64,000 nt of DNA from Tomitella biformata AHU 1821 (GTDB taxonomy: Bacteria; Actinomycetota; Actinomycetes; Mycobacteriales; Mycobacteriaceae): the NCBI RefSeq assembly GCF_000524475.1, contig NZ_BAVQ01000002.1:1-64000 (forward strand), in the 5' to 3' direction. This document shows, in pieces, positions 42,225-49,621 of the stretch (positions are counted from its first letter, which is position 1; each line of letters begins with the position of its first letter). A program made the position numbers and the translations under genes. The notes under the pieces were generated by a model. That model made no database searches. It saw nothing but the letters and a program-made list of their open reading frames with translations, and was not told the DNA's origin.

Positions 42225-43906
42225 CGCGGATCAGCCACCACCCGTTCCCCTGCGGTCAATTCCGGCGCGTCGGATTCCAGCGCGACCTCACCACGCGCGT
42301 CGGCCCGCATCGTCTCCAACTCGTCCTCGCGCTCGATGGTCTCGCGCAACGGGACCTCCTTGATGAAGAGGATCGCGATCAGCGCGATGATGGCAAACGG
42401 CGTGGCCAAGAGGAAGACCCGGGCCGTGCCGTCCGCGAAGGCCATCTCGTAGGCGGGGCGCAAGATCCCGGACAGTGTGTGCACCTCCGGGATCTGTTCG
42501 CTGTTCACGCCCATGAGCTCTGCGCCCACCTGCGGGTCGCTTTCCGCGGCGCCGGCCAGGCTGGATGCGACCTTATGGCTAAGGACGGTGCCCAGCGCGG
42601 ATACGCCGATCGAGCCGCCCATCGTGCGCATAAAGGCGACCAACGAGCTCGCCGCCCCGATGTCAGCCTGCGCCGCATTGTTCTGCACCGCGAGGACGAG
42701 GTTCTGATTGACCGCGCCAACGCCGAGGCCGAGGATCGCCATGTAGGCGCCCACCTGAACCAGGCTCATATCCGAGGTGACGGTGCTGAGCAGCGCGATG
42801 CCGATCACCATCATGGTGCCGCCGCCGACCAGGTAGCGCTTCCACTTGCCCTTCGACGCGATGAGACGGCCCGAGACGATGGATGACACCAGCACGCCGG
42901 CGACCATCGCGAGGCTCATCAGGCCGGCCCTCGTCGGGCTCATGCCGCGGGAGAGCTGGAAGTACTGCACCAGGAACACCGTGGAGCCGAACATCGCGAC
43001 GCCGACCATCACCGACGCGAAAACCGAGAGGCTCGTGGTGCGGTCCTTGAACAGCCGCATCGGGATGATCGGCTCCTTGACCTTGGTCTCCGCGAAGACG
43101 AACGCGACCAGCAGCAGGATGCCGACCGCCACCATCCAGATGGACGTTGACGAAGCCCACTCGAACTGGCTGCCGCCCAGCGAGACCCAGATCAGCAGCA
43201 CGGATACGCCGGCCGTGATCAACAGGGCTCCGATGTAGTCGATCGCGACCTCGCGCTTGATCGTGGGCAGGTGCAGGGTCTTCTGCAGGACGAACAGCGC
43301 GATCACCGCGAAGGGGATGCCGACGTAGAAGCACCAGCGCCAGGCGTCGCCGTTCATGAAGCCGGGGAGGATGGTGCCCAGCACGTTCGCGTCCACGAGC
43401 AGGCCGCCGAGGAGGGGGCCGCTGACCGTCGCGACGGCGAACACAGCGCCGAGGTAGCCGAAGTACTTTCCGCGGTCGCGGGCAGTGACCATGCTGGCGA
43501 TGACGATCTGCACGAGGGCGGAGAGGCCACCCATGCCGACGCCCTGGATCAGCCGCGCGAAGATGAGCATTCCCATGTTGTCCGACAGCCCGGCGATCGC
43601 CGAGCCGACGACGAAGATCATGAGCGCGAGCTGGGTGAGCGCCTTCTTGCTGAACAGGTCGGCGAATTTACCCCAGATGGGCGTGGTCGCGGTCATCGCC
43701 AGCAGCGTCGCGACGACCACCCACGTGTAGCCGGCCTCGGTCCCACCCAGGTCGGCGACGATACGCGGGAGCGCGGTAGACACGACGGTCGATGACAGCA
43801 TGGCCACGAACATCGCCATCATCAGGCCGGACAGCGCTACGAGGACCTGCCGGTGGGTCATCGGGGCCGTTCCGACGGCGTCGTTCTCTTGGGTCTCGGT
43901 ACTCAT
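42221..43906 (-). CDS. MFS multidrug transporter, DHA2 (EmrB/QacA) type
   Basis: 561 residues with 14 membrane segments. The N-terminus MTHRQVLVALSGLMMAMFVA, FVAMLSSTVVSTALPRIVAD and FARLIQGVGMGGLSALVQIV are DHA2 motifs (motif C and the LDxTIVNVALP region). It should export cationic or amphiphilic drugs by proton antiport. The 40-residue charged C-terminal tail (IEREDELETMRADARGE) is cytoplasmic. It is the first gene of the MFS-marR pair and is preceded by two GTTG-N7-CAAC dyads. Confidence 0.88.
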   Translation of the reverse strand: MSTETQENDAVGTAPMTHRQVLVALSGLMMAMFVAMLSSTVVSTALPRIVADLGGTEAGYTWVVVATLLAMTATTPIWGKFADLFSKKALTQLALMIFVVGSAIAGLSDNMGMLIFARLIQGVGMGGLSALVQIVIASMVTARDRGKYFGYLGAVFAVATVSGPLLGGLLVDANVLGTILPGFMNGDAWRWCFYVGIPFAVIALFVLQKTLHLPTIKREVAIDYIGALLITAGVSVLLIWVSLGGSQFEWASSTSIWMVAVGILLLVAFVFAETKVKEPIIPMRLFKDRTTSLSVFASVMVGVAMFGSTVFLVQYFQLSRGMSPTRAGLMSLAMVAGVLVSSIVSGRLIASKGKWKRYLVGGGTMMVIGIALLSTVTSDMSLVQVGAYMAILGLGVGAVNQNLVLAVQNNAAQADIGAASSLVAFMRTMGGSIGVSALGTVLSHKVASSLAGAAESDPQVGAELMGVNSEQIPEVHTLSGILRPAYEMAFADGTARVFLLATPFAIIALIAILFIKEVPLRETIEREDELETMRADARGEVALESDAPELTAGERVVADPR

Positions 43907-43934
43907 CCAGTGAATTCCTCAGGGCGCGGAGATA

Positions 43935-43975
43935 GTTGCTTTCGTCAACCATACAAGTTCGTTGCCATCTACAAC
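43935..43975. promoter_or_regulatory. Two GTTG-N7-CAAC dyads before the MFS-marR operon
   Basis: GTTGCTTTCGTCAAC (43935-43949) and GTTGCCATCTACAAC (43961-43975) share the arms GTTG and CAAC with exactly seven bases between, and are spaced 26 bases centre to centre. They are 29-69 bases upstream of the transporter start codon. A MarR dimer per dyad is the natural reading. Confidence 0.68.
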
Positions 43976-44080
43976 TACTTTTGGCGTTGTGAGGGCTGTC
44001 ATGGCTCCATCGCGCTCCCAGGCAGCGTTCAAGGAGCGAACCATCAGGTGGCGAGCGACGTTTCCGCTAGCGTGGCCTCT

Positions 44081-45352
44081 ATGCCCACGATGATTTCCAA
44101 AGACGTGATCGTTCTCGGCGGCGGCTTCGCCGGGGTCGCCGCCGCGCAACACCTTGCAGGCAAGGGCGCAGAGGTGCTGTTAATCGACAAGAACAACTAT
44201 CACCAGTTCCAGCCCCTGCACTATCAGGTCGCCACCTCCCAGATCGGGGTGTCGGAAGTGGCCCGCCCGCTGCGGGAAATGTTCCGGCGCCACGCCGACG
44301 TGCGGGTGCTCGTCTCCGAGGTCTCCGCCATCGATCCGGTGGCCAAAACCGTGACGCTCGCGGACGGCCGGGTCTGCCAGGCGAAGACCTTGGTGGTGGC
44401 CGTCGGCGCAGAGGCGAACTACTTCGGCATCCCCGGCGCGGAGGAGCACACGTACCCGATGTACACGCTCGATGACGCGCTTCGGCTGGGCGCCCAAATG
44501 GTCTCCGAGCTCGACCACGCCGACACGGCCAACGACGCGAGCCGATCGCTGGACCTAGTCGTGGTGGGCGGCGGCGCCACCGGCGTGGAGCTTGCCGGCG
44601 CGGTCGCGGACAACCTGCGCTCCGTCGTGCCGACGCTATTCTCGCCAGACTTCGCCCGGGCCACCACGGTGCACCTGGTGGACATGGTGCCCACCGTGCT
44701 CGGGCCGTTCTCGGAGAAATCCCAGAAGTACGCGCGCGCGCACCTGGGCGAGCTCGGAGTCGAGCTGCGGCTGGGCGTCGGCGTCACCGAGGTGAAGCCC
44801 GACGGGGTCACTCTCGCCGACGGGTCGACCATCCCCGCCACGATCATTGTGTGGGCGGGAGGGCTCAAGGCGTCGCGGCTGATCGCCGAGTCCGGCATGC
44901 CCCAAGGCAGGGGCGGGCGCGTCGACGTGAACACCGAACTGACCGTCCCCGGCTTCCCCGGCGTGTACGTCCTCGGGGACTCGGCCAACATCACCGACAG
45001 CAAGGGGCGGGCGCTGCCCCAACTCGGCTCGGTGGCCCAGCAATCGGGCAAGTGGGCGGCGCGCAACATCCACGCAGACCTGACGGGCGGTCACCGCGAG
45101 CCGTTCCGCTACCGCGACAAGGGCATTATGGCGATGATCGGGCGCGGCGCCGCGGTGGCCGAGGTGGGTCCGGGCCGCCGCCAGATACAGGGCCCGCTCG
45201 CCTTCCTCGCGTGGCTCGGGGTCCACGCCGCGCTGCTGTCCGGGGTGTGGCAGCGCGTCGGCGCCTTCGCCTCCTGGGGCGCCGCCTACCTCACCCACAA
45301 CCGCCCGCAGGTGGTTCTTGCCAGCGACACCGGCAAGCCGCGGCCCCAATAA
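44081..45352 (+). CDS. Type II NADH:quinone oxidoreductase, second copy
   Basis: 423 residues from the ATG at 44081. FAD and NADH motifs (VIVLGGGFAGVAAAQHLAGK, LVVVGGGATGVELAGAVADN, GVYVLGDSANITDSKGRALP) are as in the copy at 12489-13733, with about 60 percent of residues alike by eye over the readable core. It probably supplies NADH oxidation at the membrane under a different condition. It diverges from the MFS-marR operon. A TPP riboswitch and SDR gene follow. Confidence 0.88.
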   Translation: MPTMISKDVIVLGGGFAGVAAAQHLAGKGAEVLLIDKNNYHQFQPLHYQVATSQIGVSEVARPLREMFRRHADVRVLVSEVSAIDPVAKTVTLADGRVCQAKTLVVAVGAEANYFGIPGAEEHTYPMYTLDDALRLGAQMVSELDHADTANDASRSLDLVVVGGGATGVELAGAVADNLRSVVPTLFSPDFARATTVHLVDMVPTVLGPFSEKSQKYARAHLGELGVELRLGVGVTEVKPDGVTLADGSTIPATIIVWAGGLKASRLIAESGMPQGRGGRVDVNTELTVPGFPGVYVLGDSANITDSKGRALPQLGSVAQQSGKWAARNIHADLTGGHREPFRYRDKGIMAMIGRGAAVAEVGPGRRQIQGPLAFLAWLGVHAALLSGVWQRVGAFASWGAAYLTHNRPQVVLASDTGKPRPQ

Positions 45353-45434
45353 ACTGCACCGGGTGGCGCCGGCCCGGCTCGCGCGCCCCGCAGATCTGCT
45401 CGATGGCAATCTCAATGGCTATGGTGGGCCTTGT

Positions 45435-45513
45435 GACACGGGGTGCCGCCCGACCGGGCAGCTGAGAACACACCCGTCGAACCTGATCTAGGTAAAACTA
45501 GCGAAGGGATGTC
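45435..45513 (+). promoter_or_regulatory. TPP (THI-box) riboswitch
   Basis: GACACGGGGTGCCGCC is followed by CAGCTGAGAACACACCCGTC, GAACCTGATCTAGGTAAAAC and TAGCGAAGGGATGTC. These are the conserved THI-box elements in order: GGGGTGCC, CTGAGA, ACCTGAT, and GCGAAGGGA. GACA and TGTC at the ends pair as P1. The Shine-Dalgarno-like AAGGGA (45504-45509) of the SDR gene lies inside the 3' strand, nine bases before its ATG, so ligand binding can directly block translation. Confidence 0.9.
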
Positions 45514-45518
45514 CTCCA

Positions 45519-46283
45519 ATGAATCTCGATCAGCAAGTTGTCCTGGTGACCGGAGGCGCGCGCGGCCTCGGCGCATCGATCACCAGGGCCTTCGCGAGCC
45601 AGGGCGCCAAGGTCGTCGTGAACTACCACCGCAGCGCTGTGGCCGCCCAGGATCTGGTGGCAGAGATCGGCGGCGAGAGGGCCGTCGCGATCCAGGCGGA
45701 TGTCACCGATGAGGACGCCGTCGCGCAGCTGTTCCTCCAGGCGCACAAGCACTTCCGCACGGCGGTGACCACAGTCGTCAACAACGCCCTGCCGGAATTC
45801 TCGTTCAACGGCGACGCCCGACCCAAGCCGGACACCATCACGTGGGACAACTTCGCCGCGCAACTGCGCGGCACCGTGAAGGCGACAATCCACACCACCC
45901 AGGCGGCCCTGCCTGGCATGCGCGCGGCAGGGTTCGGCCGCATCATCAACATTGGCACCAACCTGTTCCAGAACCCGGTGGTGCCATACCACGACTACAC
46001 CGCTGCCAAGGCCGCCGGTTTGTCGCTAACCCGCACTCTGGCAACAGATCTCGGGCCAGACAACATCACCGTCAACATGGTCTCCGGTGGATTGCTGCGC
46101 ACCACCGACGCCAGCGCGGCGACGCCCGACGAAGTCTTCGACCTGATCGCCGCCAGTACTCCCCTGCAGCGGGTGACCACCCCGGCCGAGTTCGCCGACG
46201 CGATCTTGTTCTTCGCCTCCCCGTGGGCACGCGCGATCACGGGCCAGAACCTGGTGGTCGACGGCGGCCTGGTCAAGGGCTGA
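45519..46283 (+). CDS. Short-chain dehydrogenase/reductase controlled by a TPP riboswitch
   Basis: 254 residues. The cofactor motif is TGGARGLGASI, the NNA motif is VVNNALPEFSF, and the catalytic Tyr-Lys is YTAAK at about residue 164. The residue 13 before that Tyr, normally the catalytic Ser, is Thr (INIGTNLFQNP). Close relatives are 3-oxoacyl-ACP reductase-like. It is the only gene after the riboswitch. I recall an SDR named OarX in early comparative studies of THI elements, which fits a role in thiamine precursor metabolism. The substrate is unknown. Confidence 0.85.
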   Translation: MNLDQQVVLVTGGARGLGASITRAFASQGAKVVVNYHRSAVAAQDLVAEIGGERAVAIQADVTDEDAVAQLFLQAHKHFRTAVTTVVNNALPEFSFNGDARPKPDTITWDNFAAQLRGTVKATIHTTQAALPGMRAAGFGRIINIGTNLFQNPVVPYHDYTAAKAAGLSLTRTLATDLGPDNITVNMVSGGLLRTTDASAATPDEVFDLIAASTPLQRVTTPAEFADAILFFASPWARAITGQNLVVDGGLVKG

Positions 46284-46303
46284 TGGGGATCGGCTGAACT
46301 AAA

Positions 46304-46343
46304 AGGGCCTGGACCTCGCTCAGTCCAGCGAAGTCCAGGCCCT
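46304..46343. terminator. Bidirectional terminator between SDR and neocarzinostatin-like gene
   Basis: AGGGCCTGGAC (46304-46314) and GTCCAGGCCCT (46333-46343) form a perfect 11-bp stem. The A-run on the left and the CTCTC on the right are short. It lies between the convergent stops at 46283 and 46359. Confidence 0.72.
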
Positions 46344-46358
46344 CTCGATACTGCGCGG

Positions 46359-46961
46359 CTACTTGAACGTCACCGGGGTCTTGGTGTCCTGGGTGCGGTC
46401 CGGGTTGCCGTGGGCGGACAGGGTGTAGATCGAGCACGCGTTCACGGTGCAGTCCGATTCGTTCGCCTCGTTGGCGGCCACGACGTCGAGCTCGACGCTC
46501 CAGGAACCGTCCACAATGCTGGGCGCCTTGACCCACTGGGTGGAGAGAAACTTGCTGGCGTCGGTGGCGGAGTACTGATCGTCCTGGGCCAGGCCGACGT
46601 AGATGCCGAAGTTCGCGCCGGAGAAGCCCGTGCCCGAGACAGTGATCTTGTCGCCATCCACCAGGCACGTCAGCTTTGTCGCGTCGACCGCCAAGCCCTC
46701 CCCGGCCTCCGGCGTGCCGAGATCGATCGAGCACGCCTCGGGTGCCGGCTCCTCAGGCTCCGGATCCACCGGGCCGGGGTCCACGGGGCCGGGATCCACG
46801 GGGCCGGGATCCACGGGCGTGGGGAATAGGTTGCTGAGGCTGCCCAGCGAACCCGCGCCGAGACCTTCAAACGGCGACGCCGCGCCGGCAACACTTGCGG
46901 AGCCCGCGAAGGCAATGGTGACGGCTGCCGCCGCGATGGCGACCTTGTTGAACGCGCGCAT
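46359..46961 (-). CDS. Secreted neocarzinostatin-fold protein, single domain, iron-box regulated
   Basis: 200 residues from the ATG at 46961. A signal peptide (residues 1-27, ending VAGA) is followed by a repeated Pro-rich linker (VDPGP repeated about four times, around residues 50-70) and one domain of about 115 residues: DGDKITVSGTGFSGANFGIY, then DCTVNACSIYTLSAHGNPDR. Two Cys in DCTVNAC should form the disulfide seen in neocarzinostatin (usual form DCTTAAC). The gene has an IdeR/DtxR-type box 56 bases before the ATG. It probably sits in the envelope; its ligand is unknown. Confidence 0.75.
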   Translation of the reverse strand: MRAFNKVAIAAAAVTIAFAGSASVAGAASPFEGLGAGSLGSLSNLFPTPVDPGPVDPGPVDPGPVDPEPEEPAPEACSIDLGTPEAGEGLAVDATKLTCLVDGDKITVSGTGFSGANFGIYVGLAQDDQYSATDASKFLSTQWVKAPSIVDGSWSVELDVVAANEANESDCTVNACSIYTLSAHGNPDRTQDTKTPVTFK

Positions 46962-47016
46962 TGTCCTGCTTTCGTTTGTGGCGCACCAGGGTGGCGCGTC
47001 CTGTGAGAGTTGAAAC

Positions 47017-47035
47017 TTAGGCAAGGCTAGCCTTA
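47017..47035. promoter_or_regulatory. DtxR/IdeR-type iron box, upstream of the single-domain protein
   Basis: TTAGGCAAGGCTAGCCTTA matches the IdeR/DtxR consensus TTAGGTTAGGCTAACCTAA at 15 of 19 positions. It lies 56 bases upstream of the start at 46961, in the promoter region. Iron-loaded repressor binding here would restrict the gene to low iron. Confidence 0.82.
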
Positions 47036-47130
47036 TTACTCAGGGTTTGTCTAGTGGCTCGACTAGCGAGATTCAGCCGACATTTCGACGTGCTGACCTG
47101 GTCTTACATGGATTCTGGGCAGCCGTCATC

Positions 47131-47173
47131 GATCGGGTGCGCTGCTGGTAACTGCGCGGCGTCGCACCCGATC
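47131..47173. terminator. Hairpin downstream of the four-domain neocarzinostatin-like gene
   Basis: GATCGGGTGCG (47131-47141) and CGCACCCGATC (47163-47173) are perfect complements with a 21-base loop. It starts 13 bases after the stop at 47186. There is no T-tract, so it could be a terminator of the intrinsic low-T actinobacterial type. Confidence 0.6.
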
Positions 47174-47185
47174 GGCGACCGTTGA

Positions 47186-49174
47186 CTACGCCTTGCGGCG
47201 GCTCGCGAAGATCGTGCCCACTGTGACGCTCGCCCCGAGGATCGCGCCGAGCATCAGGACCAGCCAGGTCGAGCCCTGGGAGAACGTGCTGGCCAAGTTT
47301 CGGACCTCCGCGGCGCCGCCCGCCGAGCCGACCGTGCCATTGCTCGCGGCGGCGGCAACGGGGGTGACCACGCCATCGCCGAACGCCACCGGCGTCTGGC
47401 TGTCCTGGGTCCGATCACTGGAGCCGTGCGCGGCGACGGTGTAGATGGAGCAGGCGTTCTTGGTGCAGTCCGAATCCCCCATCACGGCCTTCACCTCGAC
47501 TTCGCGAGTCCAGGCGCCGTCCTTCATATCCGCGGCCTTAACGAACTCAGTAACTATCCAGGCCCCGGCGTCCGTCACGGAGAACTTGTCGTCCTGGATC
47601 AGACCGACGTAGATGCCCGCCCCCTCGCCCGAGAAGCCGCTGCCCTTGACGGTGATGGTCTCGCCGTTGACATCCAGGCCCTCAGCCTTCGACACCTCGA
47701 CCACCACGGAGTTGCCCTCGCCGACCTTGCCGGCGAGTGCCGCGTTCGCGCCGCCTGGCGCGCCCGACCCGCCCGCTGGCGCGCCGGACGCGTTGTCGGG
47801 CGCGACGCCGCCGAGGAAGCCCACTGGAGTCCGGGAGTCCTGGCTGCGATCGGAGGAGCCGTGCGCCGCGACGGTGTAGATGGAGCAGGTGCTGACCATG
47901 CAGTCGGAGCCGTTCATGATCGCGGCGAGCTCCATCGTGGTGGACCAGGACCCGCCCGAGATCGCGTCGGGCTTGAGGAATGCCGTCGTCATCCACACAT
48001 CCGCGTTGGTCGAGGAGAACTTGCTGTCCTGCACCATCCCGACGTAAAGGCCCGGCGCGGCGCCGGAGAAGCCGGAGCCGGAGATGGTGACCATGTCGCC
48101 GCCGGGGTTGAGCCCGGTCGACTTCGAAAGCGACACCGTCAGAGCGCTATTGGACGCAAAGGTCCCGCCGCCGGCTGCCTCGGCGCCACCACCGGTGCCG
48201 CCGCCGGACGTGCCCGTTCCGCCACCGCCGCCGGTGCCACCGTCGGGAGTGCCGCTACCGGGCCGAGGGGGCGTGCCGACGAAGCTGACGTCGACGGAAG
48301 TGTCCTGGCTGCGATCCGAAGAGCCGTGCGCCGCAAGGGTATAGATGGCGCAGGCGTTGGTGAGGCAGTCGCCGTTGGGAACCGCGGAGTTGACGTTGAG
48401 CGTTGTCGACCAGGAGCCGCCCGACATGTCTGCCGATTTGATGAACTTCGCGTCCTGGAACACCGCGGCGTCAGTGTGGGAGAACTGGTTCTTCTGCGCG
48501 AGACCGACATAGATCCCGTACCCGCCGCCCGAGAAGCCAGTGCCGCGCACGGTGATCGACTCGCCACTCGCGTTGAGGCCGCTGCCCTTGCTCAAAGTCA
48601 CGTTCGGCCCATTGCCCGCCGGCGGCTTGGTGGTGGGCGGGTTCGTGGTGGGCGGCTTGGTCGTCGGCGGCTTAGTCGTGGGAGGTGTCGTGACGGGCGG
48701 CTCGGTCGGCGGCGGCGTCGTCGTGGGTGGCGTCGTCGTGGCCGCCTCGAAGGCGACGCGGGTAACGGTGTCCTGTGAGCGGTCCGCCGAGCCATGGGCG
48801 GCGACAGTGTAGATAGAGCACTTGTTAGTGATGCAGTCCGAATCGCCCACCACAGCCTTCGCGTCCACCGTGGCGGACCACGACCCCGCGGTCATGCTCG
48901 CCGACCTGATGAACTCCTGGGTCAGCCACACATCTGCGTTGGTCGCGGAGAACTTATTGTCCTGAACGAGGCCGACGTAGATGCCCGCGCCCGCACCGGA
49001 GAAGCCGGAGCCGGAGACCGTGATCTTCTCGCCATCAGGATCCAGGCCTGCCGCCTTAGATAACGTCACAGCTGGAGTGTCGGCAGCCGAGGCGGTGGTG
49101 GCTATGCCCACAGGCGTCGCCAACACCACCGCGGCCGCCATCGTCGCGAGAGCAACCCTGCTAAGCACGCGCAT
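47186..49174 (-). CDS. Iron-box regulated surface protein with four neocarzinostatin-fold repeats
   Basis: 662 residues. After a signal peptide (residues 1-30, ending TASA) there are four copies of a domain of about 110 residues, each with the pattern GITVSGSGFSG-like DGEKITVSGSGFSGAGAGIY, then a D-C-x4-C-S-I-Y-T-V-A-A-H-G-S end. They are joined by a Thr/Pro linker (PPTTKPPTTKPPTTNPPTTK), a Gly-rich and an Ala/Gly linker. The end is a membrane segment (WLVLMLGAILGASVTVGTIF) with the basic tail ASRRKA. The repeats resemble neocarzinostatin (PF00960-like). Two overlapping iron boxes are 58-91 bases upstream of the ATG, so expression in iron limitation is likely. Confidence 0.78.
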   Translation of the reverse strand: MRVLSRVALATMAAAVVLATPVGIATTASAADTPAVTLSKAAGLDPDGEKITVSGSGFSGAGAGIYVGLVQDNKFSATNADVWLTQEFIRSASMTAGSWSATVDAKAVVGDSDCITNKCSIYTVAAHGSADRSQDTVTRVAFEAATTTPPTTTPPPTEPPVTTPPTTKPPTTKPPTTNPPTTKPPAGNGPNVTLSKGSGLNASGESITVRGTGFSGGGYGIYVGLAQKNQFSHTDAAVFQDAKFIKSADMSGGSWSTTLNVNSAVPNGDCLTNACAIYTLAAHGSSDRSQDTSVDVSFVGTPPRPGSGTPDGGTGGGGGTGTSGGGTGGGAEAAGGGTFASNSALTVSLSKSTGLNPGGDMVTISGSGFSGAAPGLYVGMVQDSKFSSTNADVWMTTAFLKPDAISGGSWSTTMELAAIMNGSDCMVSTCSIYTVAAHGSSDRSQDSRTPVGFLGGVAPDNASGAPAGGSGAPGGANAALAGKVGEGNSVVVEVSKAEGLDVNGETITVKGSGFSGEGAGIYVGLIQDDKFSVTDAGAWIVTEFVKAADMKDGAWTREVEVKAVMGDSDCTKNACSIYTVAAHGSSDRTQDSQTPVAFGDGVVTPVAAAASNGTVGSAGGAAEVRNLASTFSQGSTWLVLMLGAILGASVTVGTIFASRRKA

Positions 49175-49231
49175 TCGTCCTCTTCCTGTTCACCGCTGCA
49201 TCGAGGCCGCAAACGGCCAGAATCCGACAGC

Positions 49232-49265
49232 TTAGGTAAGCCTTGCTTAAGCAAGGTGAGCCTAA
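49232..49265. promoter_or_regulatory. Two overlapping DtxR/IdeR-type iron boxes
   Basis: TTAGGTAAGCCTTGCTTAA (49232-49250) and TTAAGCAAGGTGAGCCTAA (49247-49265) each match the IdeR consensus at about 13 of 19 positions, overlap by four bases and together make a long dyad with GCTTAGG and CCTAAGC at the ends. They lie 58-91 bases before the start at 49174 and also face the lipoprotein gene at 49622. Confidence 0.78.
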
Positions 49266-49621
49266 GCTACCTCATGGTGTCCAGTTCGGGAAGCTTGCGC
49301 CCCAAGTGCGCTACGCCACGTCGAGCGAACCGGGGTCAGGACGACAGCGCCGCCGCGACCACGCTGCTCGCGAACCTCGATACCGCAGCCATTCTGGTTC
49401 TCCCGTCCCATTGTCCGTCGCGGGTAATTTCTCTGAAACTTATTGTGTCCCAATTACTTTCCACTTCTTCCGAATTTTCCTCACGACAGCACTTCGCAAA
49501 ACCATGACCGGGATGCGCCATATGTGTTGTGCTTGGGGCAATTTCCCAGCGCCCCCCGGGCAGTCGCGGGCAGGCGCGGTCATGCCTGCTGCACGGCGAT
49601 GCTCGCCGAGAAAGAAGCGAA
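49266..49621. other. Intergenic region, 356 bases, with an AT-rich stretch
   Basis: Between the iron boxes and the lipoprotein gene. Bases about 49415-49505 are notably AT-rich for this chromosome (ATTTCTCTGAAACTTATTGT), consistent with a promoter for the lipoprotein gene. I recognise no gene, riboswitch or repeat. Short open frames on both strands look non-coding. Confidence 0.5.

Noticed and set aside
48150-48760. Direct repeats that might be a CRISPR or other array
   Set aside because: They are coding repeats for Pro/Thr and Gly linkers and homologous protein domains, in frame; no constant repeat-spacer pattern. No CRISPR array or cas gene was seen in the window.
47426-48778. Long plus-strand open frame antisense to the four-repeat surface protein
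   Set aside because: It mirrors the repeat structure of the opposite strand and has no own motifs or ribosome site.
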